In this document: piece after piece, positions 5,478 to 10,630 of the stretch
Layout of the letters: every line of letters begins with the position of its first letter
Numbering within the stretch: the stretch's first letter is position 1
Origin: JBOGGN01 sp050744165
GTDB lineage: Bacteria; Actinomycetota; Acidimicrobiia; Acidimicrobiales; Palsa-688
Reading direction: 5' to 3'
Assembly: GCA_050744165.1 (NCBI GenBank)
Contig: JBOGGN010000441.1
Coordinates: 1-10,630 of the forward strand
DNA: 10,630 nt
The notes under the pieces: model-generated
What the model was told of the DNA's origin: nothing
The model's database searches: none
Seen by the model: only the letters and a program-made list of their open reading frames with translations
Made by a program: the position numbers and the translations under genes

Positions 5478-6366
5478 GCCTGGCACCGAGGGCGGTGGTC
5501 GTGCATCGCCACACCGAGCTCGAAGAGGTCATCGCCAGGCACGGCACCCGTCAACAGGCTGCCTTCTTCCTGCGGACCCGAGGACGCAGCATCGACGAGG
5601 TCGAGGCCCGTCACGCGGCCCAGCACGACGCCATCGGAAAGGTCGCCCAAGGCGTCCCACTGGACTGGCGCCGAGGCGACGTGGAACGGACCTGAGCCGC
5701 TTCGTGTTCGGCTCCGAGGACGTCATCGTTGCCGTCGGTCAGGACGGGCTCGTCGTCAACGTCGCCAAGTACCTCACCGGGCAGGTCGTCGTAGGCATCG
5801 ACCCCCAACCCGGTCGGAACCCCGGAGTCCTCGTACCCCACCGCCCCCATGCCATCGGAGTCCTCCTTGCTCGGGCGGTCGCCGCGGACGTCGGCCGCCA
5901 TGTCCAAGCACGGGTCATGGTGCAAGCCGAGCTGGATGACGGCCAACGCCTCTGTGCCCTGAACGAGGTATTCGTGGGCCATCCGAGCCACCAGTCGGCC
6001 CGCTACCGAATCGTCGCCGCCGACGGTCGCCACGAGCGACAGTCTTCCTCCGGTGTGCTCATCGGCACAGGCACCGGGTCAACCGGCTGGTGCCGGTCGG
6101 CCTGGCTGGAACGCCACAGCCCTCTTACCCTTCCCCGCCACGACGAGCCTCGGCTGAGCTGGTTCGTGCGCGAAGCCTGGCCGTCGCCGGCGACCGGCAC
6201 CGACTGCACCGAGGGACTCATCGACGTGGGTGAGGAGCTGGTGATCGTGGCCGAGTCGGACCTGGTGATCTTCGGTGACGGCATCGAGGCCGACTCCTTG
6301 TCACTGACCTGGGGCCAACAGGTCTTCGTTCGCCTGGCCGACCAGCGGCTGCATCTCTTGGTCTAA
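5474..6366 (+). pseudogene. NAD-kinase-like protein, interrupted by an apparent one-base frameshift
   Basis: Starts at GTG 5474, inside the SPFH stop (GTGA), so translation is coupled. The first 72 codons (SLAPRAVVVHRHTELEEVIA, GTRQQAAFFLRTRGRSIDEV, then PLDWRRGDVER) run into TGA at 5693-5695. The continuation DLSRFVFGSEDVIVAVGQDG then LVVNVAKYLTGQVVVGIDPQ is in the frame starting at 5689; adding one base near 5687-5690 (for example a third G in CGGACC) gives one 297-residue protein. The second part has NAD-kinase-fold motifs: VGQDGLVVNV in place of GGDGTLL, LNEVFVGHPSHQSARYRI, and GVLIGTGTGSTGW in place of TPTGSTAY. NAD kinases phosphorylate NAD at the 2' hydroxyl using ATP; substrate and activity here are unknown because the GGDG motif is altered. 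It could be a true pseudogene or an assembly error. No slippery heptamer for programmed shifting is present. Confidence 0.75.
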
Positions 6367-6440
6367 GCGGCCTGGCGGGCCGTCTTCGAGCAGGGTTGGG
6401 AAAAGGCGCCCCGCCACCGCGCCCGATCCTCCCGGAGCGG
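6366..6440. repeat. Dispersed GC-rich repeat, copy A
   Basis: The segment begins AGCGGCCTGGCGGGCCGTCT at the stop codon of the NAD-kinase-like gene and matches 9336-9411. Agreement is close over the first 45 bp (about five differences plus a shifted G by eye), then looser to the shared CCCGG(G)AGCGG end. The function is unknown; it could be a small repeat family of this genome. Confidence 0.65.
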
Positions 6441-6695
6441 ACCCGCTGGACGGTGCCACGCCCGCTGCCCCGGCCGGACCGGCTGTGGAGGCTGCGAGAC
6501 GGGGTCGTGGCGTTGCCCCTTACAACCAGTTCGGAGCCGTTTAGCCAGCGAGGCCGAATATGGGGCACGCCGGAAATGGCTCGCCCTTCAACGTGGGCGT
6601 CTTTGAAGGCTCGGATCCCGCCGCCTCATTAATGGTACGTGGTGCGACGAGCCGACCATATGCTGAGTTCGCGCCCAGATGGAGGTGAGCGAGAA
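6441..6695. other. Intergenic region before the esterase; possible promoter
   Basis: I see no gene here. A weak promoter-like pair lies at TTGAAG (6603-6608) and ATTAAT (6628-6633) with 19 bp between, upstream of the lipoprotein esterase. The spacing is long, so this is tentative. GGAGGTGAG at 6681-6689 is the ribosome binding site for ATG 6696, with 6 nt between. Confidence 0.3.
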
Positions 6696-7604
6696 ATGCG
6701 ATCTCGTCGAGTGAGGGCGGCTCCTGCGGTCGGCCTCTTGGTACCTCTTGCGCTGCTCGCCGCCTGCGGCCATTCGGGTGGACCCGCCGAGCCGCCGCCG
6801 CAACCCGCCGTCCAGATGCGGCAATTTACCTTCGATGGCGTCGTGCGCCACTACCGGGTCTACGATCCGCCGACGCCCGGCGCTCGGCCGCCTTCGGCAT
6901 TGGTCGTCGTCCTCCACGGCGGGGCGGCCAGCATCGACGATGCGGTGTCGACCACGATGTTCGACCAGGCGGCGACGGAGGGCAATTTCATCGTCGCCTA
7001 TCCCCAGGGCATTGATGGTGTCTGGAATGCCAAGTTCTGCTGCGGCGTCGCCCCCGGCCTGGGCAACGACGACGTGGGATTCTTGAATCAGCTCCTTGAC
7101 CGTCTCGAAGCCGAGTACCCGGTTGACACGACGCGGGTCTATTTCAGTGGCGTGTCCAACGGGGCCATGATGGCCTACCTGTTCGCCTGCGAGCACGCCG
7201 ATCGGGTCACCGCGGTGGGCGCGGTGGCAGGGGCCATGGTCCTCGACACCTGCCAGCCGTCGCGGCCGGTGTCGATCCTCGAGATTCACGGCACCGCCGA
7301 CCCCGAGGTCCCCTACCAGGGTGGCCAGGCGGCCGCGGTGGTGGGCGGGACCTTCGACTACCCCTCGAGCATGGCGCTCGCCCAGCGGTGGGCCCAGATC
7401 GACGGATGTGGCGCCAAATCGTCGACCACGGCGGGGCCTGACACCACCGCCAGCTGGTCCGGGTGCCAGGCCGGGACCGCGGTCAGCTTGGTCAGCGTCG
7501 ACGGCGGCGGCCATGTGTGGTTCGCCCCGGGGCTCGGCGCGGCCGACGGGTCCGTGGATGCCACCAGCCTCCTGTGGCACTTCTTCAGCCGCCTGCGCGC
7601 ATGA
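6696..7604 (+). CDS. Secreted lipoprotein esterase, PHB depolymerase/feruloyl-esterase (CE1)-like
   Basis: A 302-residue alpha/beta hydrolase. The N-terminus MRSRRVRAAPAVGLLVPLAL then LAAC is a lipoprotein signal peptide with lipobox LAAC (Cys24), so the mature protein is anchored outside the cytoplasmic membrane. Mature sequence shows the oxyanion segment LVVVLHGGAA, the nucleophile elbow GVSNGAMMA (Ser154), Asp202 in HGTADPEVPYQGG and His273 in GGGHVW, a complete Ser-Asp-His triad in the order of the LpqC/poly(3-hydroxybutyrate) depolymerase-like family. Paired Cys residues (for example KFCCG, ACEHAD, DTC, DGC, SGC) suggest disulfides. Likely substrates are esters such as PHB oligomers, feruloyl or acetyl esters; sequence alone does not decide. 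The start is ATG 6696, chosen for GGAGGTGAG 6 nt upstream; the frame is open 57 bp further but without signal-peptide character. It converges on hipA, 51 bp apart. Confidence 0.88.
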   Translation: MRSRRVRAAPAVGLLVPLALLAACGHSGGPAEPPPQPAVQMRQFTFDGVVRHYRVYDPPTPGARPPSALVVVLHGGAASIDDAVSTTMFDQAATEGNFIVAYPQGIDGVWNAKFCCGVAPGLGNDDVGFLNQLLDRLEAEYPVDTTRVYFSGVSNGAMMAYLFACEHADRVTAVGAVAGAMVLDTCQPSRPVSILEIHGTADPEVPYQGGQAAAVVGGTFDYPSSMALAQRWAQIDGCGAKSSTTAGPDTTASWSGCQAGTAVSLVSVDGGGHVWFAPGLGAADGSVDATSLLWHFFSRLRA

Positions 7605-7655
7605 GGGCGGGCGGCTCGTGCGCCGAGGACCCGCGGATTCCAGCGAGTGGTGTGG

Positions 7656-8882
7656 TCACTCGGTCCGTAGCCGATGGAGTTGGCTGGAAACGGCGCCGAG
7701 GACGATGTCCGGTATGTCGTCTGTTTCGTCGCGGGCGGCTTCGATCGCTTCCGGCGCCCTGTCGAGCAGGCCCGTGACGATTTCAGCACTTCGTGGCCGG
7801 GGAAGTCCCCAGGCGGCGCCCTCGTTGATGATGCGGTCCGCGGTGAGCCGGTCCGTGCGGCGGACGTTGTCGATGTACATCGCCAGCCGGTTGTCGCCGT
7901 AACACAGTGTGCACATCACGTCGTAAAGCGGCGCGAGCCGCAGCCCGCCTGAGCGCTCGTGAAGCAGGGAGAAGTTCTTGGCATGCGCGTCGCCGTTGCC
8001 GACGAGCGCGTGCAGCGTGACGGCGGCGAGCAAGGTGTCAAGCGATCCGCGCGCGGCGACCGCGCCCACGAGACCTGCGACCGTGCGAAGCGACGGCCCA
8101 CCGTCCTCCTCGTACTTGTCATCGGGCCGGGTGCCGGTCGCCTGGCACAGGTCCTCCTGGTGAACCCGTTCCACCGCGCCGTCGGCTCCGACGATGCGGT
8201 CGTAGCGCTCGACCACGATCAGCTTCCTTCCGGCCACCTCCGTGGTCGCGATGTTGGCCGTCGGCAGGCCGAGATTGCGGCCGAGGCGCATGCAGAAGGC
8301 CTCGTTCTCAACCGTGGCCGGGTAGCGGGCGATCTCGGGCTTCAGGATGTGCGTCGATGGGGTGCCGTCGACCGGCCGGCCCCACGTCCCGTCGGGCATC
8401 TGGGTCAGGAGCAGCTTCTCCTGAACACCGGCGAGCGAGATTCGCACCCGTCCTCCGGCGCCAAGCGGCGCCTCGCGCAGGTTGTCGACCAGCTCGGCCA
8501 CCTCCTCGACTGTCAGGGCTTCGGCCGTGTGCGTCGTTGGTTGCGGCGGCGGTGGGTCATCGGCGGGCTGGATGACGATTGCGCCGGCGCAGTCGCGGCC
8601 GAGCGTCTCGATCAGGCCGTAGGTGTCGGCGGGATCGACGCCTATGTCTCGGGCGATCGCCCGGCGTGAGTCGCCCTCGGGCAGCAACCCGTCGAGGAAC
8701 GGCTTGACCGTGCCCTGCGGGAACCGCTCGGTGCGGACGGGCAGCGACAGCGACAGGAGCGGGGTCCCCGGGGCGTACAGGCGCAGAGCCTCCTCGCTGT
8801 AGGCCAGCCGGGGGCGTCGGCGTTCCTGGTCTATGACAGCGACGACGGACCCGTAGAGCCAGACCGCCAAGCGGTCGGCCAC
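7656..8882 (-). CDS. hipA: HipA-family Ser/Thr kinase toxin
   Basis: A 408-residue HipA-like protein, near the usual 420-440. The N-subdomain (MADRLAVWLYGSVVAVIDQE, SLSLPVRTERFPQGTVKPFL then DGLLPEG) and the kinase core are complete: RISLAGVQEKLLL with Ser149 at the position of the regulatory autophosphorylation serine, THILKPE with Lys181, ERYDR, HQEDLCQATG, the catalytic loop VGNGDAHAKN (Asp298, Asn303) and the metal-binding Asp321 in LAPLYDV. HipA kinases phosphorylate glutamyl-tRNA synthetase or other targets and induce dormancy. It begins with GTG 8882, sharing one base with the hipB stop (TAGTG), so the pair is translationally coupled. Everything needed for activity appears present. The gene lies in a cluster with vapBC and a GNAT toxin remnant. 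Confidence 0.94.
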   Translation of the reverse strand: MADRLAVWLYGSVVAVIDQERRRPRLAYSEEALRLYAPGTPLLSLSLPVRTERFPQGTVKPFLDGLLPEGDSRRAIARDIGVDPADTYGLIETLGRDCAGAIVIQPADDPPPPQPTTHTAEALTVEEVAELVDNLREAPLGAGGRVRISLAGVQEKLLLTQMPDGTWGRPVDGTPSTHILKPEIARYPATVENEAFCMRLGRNLGLPTANIATTEVAGRKLIVVERYDRIVGADGAVERVHQEDLCQATGTRPDDKYEEDGGPSLRTVAGLVGAVAARGSLDTLLAAVTLHALVGNGDAHAKNFSLLHERSGGLRLAPLYDVMCTLCYGDNRLAMYIDNVRRTDRLTADRIINEGAAWGLPRPRSAEIVTGLLDRAPEAIEAARDETDDIPDIVLGAVSSQLHRLRTE

Positions 8883-9130
8883 TACCAGTCAGTCTTTTCG
8901 AGCCTCATGCGGACGCCGAGTTGGCGCAGCACCCGCAGGATGCGGCGCAGTTGTTCAGTCTCCTTGCCGCTCTCCAACCCAGACAAGTAGCTCCGGTGCA
9001 GGCCCGTAAGCTTCGCTAGCTCAAGCTGTGACAGACCGGCCTGCTTGCGGTAGTGGCGAATGGCCGCGCCGAGCGATTCGGGGGTATAGACGCGGTACGG
9101 CAGCTCCTCCGTCGGATGGTGTGTCTCCAT
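8882..9130 (-). CDS. hipB: HipB-family XRE antitoxin/repressor
   Basis: An 82-residue protein (from ATG 9130) with a helix-turn-helix of the XRE type: ESLGAAIRHYRKQAGLSQLE then LAKLTGLHRSYLSGLESGKE. The recognition helix is around LHRSYLSGLE. It continues with TEQLRRILRVLRQLGVRM and ends KTDW. HipB dimers bind operators upstream of hipBA and hold HipA in an inactive complex; a C-terminal Trp is a known contact in E. coli HipB, and this protein also ends in Trp. A GTG at 9148 would add six residues (MLLCLE), but METHHPTEELP is the likelier start because the added part lies inside the operator array. No Shine-Dalgarno precedes either start, so initiation may be leaderless or weak, keeping antitoxin supply tightly linked to promoter activity. 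Confidence 0.9.
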   Translation of the reverse strand: METHHPTEELPYRVYTPESLGAAIRHYRKQAGLSQLELAKLTGLHRSYLSGLESGKETEQLRRILRVLRQLGVRMRLEKTDW

Positions 9131-9192
9131 TTCCAGACAGAGTAACACCGTCTGGATTTACAGACACCGAGACGATGTCGGGATTTTCAGAC
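9123..9192. promoter_or_regulatory. Three 16-bp palindromic sites, 27 bp apart: candidate HipB operator array
   Basis: Sites at 9123-9138 (GTCTCCATTTCCAGAC), 9150-9165 (GTCTGGATTTACAGAC) and 9177-9192 (GTCGGGATTTTCAGAC) share GTCtg-N6-CAGAC. The middle site is a perfect 5-bp inverted repeat; the outer two each have one mismatch in the left arm. Starts are exactly 27 bp apart. The first site covers the hipB ATG (9128-9130 on the plus strand), so a bound repressor would block promoter and start codon. Known HipB operators are also short inverted repeats in multiple copies upstream of hipBA. The repeats are seen directly; binding by HipB is inferred. Confidence 0.75.
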
Positions 9193-9681
9193 AGCGATCG
9201 GAGCGCCGACAGTGCCCGACGGCCGGGGGGCGTCGCCGCTCTGGTCGTTTCCTGCTGGTGGCCGTGGGCCGTTTGGCCCTCAACGACGCCGCCTCGGCCG
9301 CGTGGGAACGCACCCGGTCGGCGAGGCACCTGGTGAGCGGTCTGGCCGGCCGTCTTCGAACAGGGGTGGGGAAAAGCGCCCCCGCACCCGCCCCACGCCA
9401 CCCGGGAGCGGGCCAGCTGTTCGCAGGCGGGCGCCGACGGCGACGGCTCCGCTGGGTCCATGGAGGAGGGGGCCAGTACGGCCGCGGAGGCCGAGCGGGT
9501 GCGGGCGTCACCGCCGTTGGTGAAGATGGCCCCCACGAGGCCGGTGGCACTGCGGCAGAGGAACCCGGCGACGACTGTTGGCCGACGCTGCAGAACACGC
9601 GGGCGGTCCAGGCCCTGAACACTGGCCCGCCGCCTCGGCCGGACACGAGCCCCGAGGTCCGGCTGGCTAGCCTCCGGGCCA
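9193..9681. other. Long intergenic region between hipBA and the ABC gene
   Basis: Apart from the dispersed repeat at 9336-9411 I find nothing assignable in these 489 bp. Open frames exist on both strands because of high GC, but all are Arg/Pro/Gly-rich with no family resemblance. The stretch 9258-9400 read in the plus direction (ALNDAASAAWERTRSARHLV) is the most protein-like and might be a gene remnant. The promoter of the ABC gene should lie near the end, but I cannot point to it. Confidence 0.4.
9336..9411. repeat. Dispersed GC-rich repeat, copy B
   Basis: Begins AGCGGTCTGGCCGGCCGTCT and aligns with 6366-6440. The most conserved part runs from GGCCGTCTTCGA through GGGGAAAAGCGCCC. A shorter match, TGGGGAAAGCGCCC, also occurs at 2403-2416 after the AhpD-like gene. 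The repeat lies between genes in all cases. Confidence 0.65.
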
Positions 9682-10629
9682 GTGGCTCCGGTGGTGGAGG
9701 TGGACGGGCTCCGTAAGTCCTACGGGGGTGTCGAACGCCTCCACGGCATCAGCTTCCAGGTCGACGCCGGGGAGATTTTGGGCTTCCTCGGCACCAACGG
9801 GGCTGGCAAGACGACCACCATCGAGATCTTGGAGGGCTACCGGGACCGGGACTCCGGCCGGGTCTCGGTGCTCGGCGTGGACCCGGCCCACGGCGATCGG
9901 GCGTGGAGGAACCGGATCGGGCTGGTGCTCCAGGAGGCCGAGCTGGACCCGGTCTATACCGTCCGCGAGACGGTGGCGATGTTCGCCCGGTATTTTTCCC
10001 AGCCCTCGGACCCGTCGGCCATCATCGCCGCCGTCGGCCTGGCGGAGAAGGCCAACGATCGCATCGGGCACCTGTCCGGGGGTCAAAAGCGGCTGGTCGA
10101 CGTGGCGCTGGGGCTGGTGGGCAACCCGGAGATCCTGTTCCTCGACGAGCCCACTACCGGGCTGGACCCGGCCGCCCGCCGGGAGATGTGGACGCTGGTC
10201 GAGGGCCTGCGGGCGGCCGGCAAGACGATCTTCCTCACGACCCACTACATGGACGAGGCGCAGCACTTGGCCGACCGCATTCTGATCTTGCGAGCCGGGG
10301 AGGTCGCGGCCTGCGGCACTGTGGAAGAGCTGAGCCGCCAGGTCGGCGGCTACACCGAGATCAGCTTCGCGGCGCCGCCGGGCCTGGCGCTCTCCGGTCT
10401 CCCGGTCCCTGCGGGCGGAGGCACCTGGCAGCTCGACGGGGCGGTGGTCCGGCTGCGCAGCCACGTTGTGCCGCGTGACCTGGCGGCCCTGCTCGGCTGG
10501 GCGGACCGGGAACGAGTCGAGCTGGTCGACCTGCAGGCCGTCAAGCCCACTCTCGACGATGTCTTCGTGCGGTTCGCCGAGGCCCCCGGGGCGGCCGAAG
10601 CCAGCGCCGATGATGGGGTGCGGCGGTGA
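9682..10629 (+). CDS. ABC transporter ATP-binding protein (DrrA-like)
   Basis: A 315-residue ATPase. All ABC motifs are present: Walker A GTNGAGKTT (37-45), Q-loop VLQEAELDP, signature LSGGQKR (131-137), Walker B ILFLDEPTTGLDP (Asp155, Glu156), and H-loop TTHYMDEA. The 80-100 residue C-terminal extension (VELVDLQAVKPTLDDVFVRF) is typical of DrrA/CcmA-type exporters of lipids or drugs in actinobacteria, where it contacts the permease. It powers export through a separately encoded membrane subunit; GTG at 10626 overlaps the stop TGA (GTGA) and is probably the permease start, cut by the window edge. The start at GTG 9682 is uncertain: GTG at 9691 and 9694 are alternatives, and no good ribosome binding site is seen. 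The cargo is unknown. Confidence 0.92.
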   Translation: MAPVVEVDGLRKSYGGVERLHGISFQVDAGEILGFLGTNGAGKTTTIEILEGYRDRDSGRVSVLGVDPAHGDRAWRNRIGLVLQEAELDPVYTVRETVAMFARYFSQPSDPSAIIAAVGLAEKANDRIGHLSGGQKRLVDVALGLVGNPEILFLDEPTTGLDPAARREMWTLVEGLRAAGKTIFLTTHYMDEAQHLADRILILRAGEVAACGTVEELSRQVGGYTEISFAAPPGLALSGLPVPAGGGTWQLDGAVVRLRSHVVPRDLAALLGWADRERVELVDLQAVKPTLDDVFVRFAEAPGAAEASADDGVRR

Positions 10630-10630
10630 C

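Noticed and set aside
3825..5486. A 553-codon open frame on the minus strand
   Set aside because: Only its last 232 codons (from ATG 4520) are the NUDIX gene. The remainder is the antisense of the SPFH coiled-coil gene, whose plus-strand reading has clear family motifs.
5687..5700. Programmed -1 frameshift in the NAD-kinase-like gene
   Set aside because: The site reads CGGACCTGA with no slippery heptamer, and no obvious downstream stem or upstream Shine-Dalgarno stimulator was seen.
9123..9192. Possible start of a CRISPR array
   Set aside because: Only three imperfect 16-bp units with 11-bp spacing; far too short for repeats and spacers.
9100..9200. A nine-residue protein repeat (SENPDIVSV, SVNPDGVTL, SGNGD) in an open minus-strand frame
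   Set aside because: The 27-bp period happens to be a multiple of three; the flanking frame is not protein-like, and the repeats are palindromic and sit at the hipB start, which fits operators better.
9258..9716. Plus-strand open frame of 152 codons before the ABC gene
   Set aside because: The composition is Gly/Arg/Pro-rich with no recognisable domain, it runs into the ABC gene in another frame, and it contains the dispersed repeat.
1..10630. tRNA, rRNA or transposase genes
   Set aside because: None recognised by eye on either strand: no cloverleaf with a TTCGA-type arm and matching acceptor stem, no rRNA signature and no DDE or serine/tyrosine recombinase motifs.

Overview
The window looks like a piece of a high-GC actinobacterial chromosome. 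An acidimicrobial or related Actinomycetota lineage is my guess from the GC-rich codon use, the frequent GTG/TTG starts and the protein families; nothing here fixes the taxon. It reads as an accessory region: three toxin-antitoxin-type loci (a GNAT toxin-like remnant, vapBC and hipBA) lie among small enzyme genes, and several genes are broken or exist only as fragments.

Layout. 1-763: the 3' end of a TacT-like GNAT acetyltransferase (+) and a SAM-dependent methyltransferase remnant (-) converge and end on one shared CTAG; both reading frames are broken. 813-1839: a PaaI-type hotdog thioesterase (-) and a VOC/glyoxalase-fold protein (+) diverge around a perfect 40-bp palindrome. 1913-2389: an AhpD-like carboxymuconolactone decarboxylase-family protein, followed by a strong GC hairpin. 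2445-2802: no convincing gene. 2803-3437: vapBC (-) with an inverted-repeat operator. 3558-3820: two gene fragments joined head to head, namely the C-terminal 57 residues of an SRPBCC/AHSA1 protein (-) and a second, diverged copy of the last 89 bp of the AhpD-like gene (+).

3825-6366: the most interesting block. A NrtR-like NUDIX protein with a C-terminal winged helix (-) diverges, with only 9 nt between start codons, from an SPFH/band-7 (flotillin-like) gene (+). The SPFH gene overlaps a NAD-kinase-like gene by four bases (GTGA). The last gene carries an apparent one-base frameshift. As a set this suggests ADP-ribose/NAD-linked sensing, a membrane or scaffold protein and a nucleotide-kinase-fold enzyme working together; that functional link is inference.

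6696-7604: a secreted lipoprotein esterase/PHB-depolymerase-like hydrolase (+). 7656-9130: hipBA (-) preceded by three evenly spaced 16-bp palindromes that look like its operator. 9682-10629: a DrrA-type ABC transporter ATPase (+), probably followed by a permease starting at the window edge. A GC-rich dispersed repeat of about 75 bp occurs after the NAD-kinase-like gene and again upstream of the ABC gene.

Three reading frames (GNAT, methyltransferase, NAD-kinase-like) are each repaired by adding a single base in a G/C-rich spot. This is either real decay or a run of deletion errors in the assembly.
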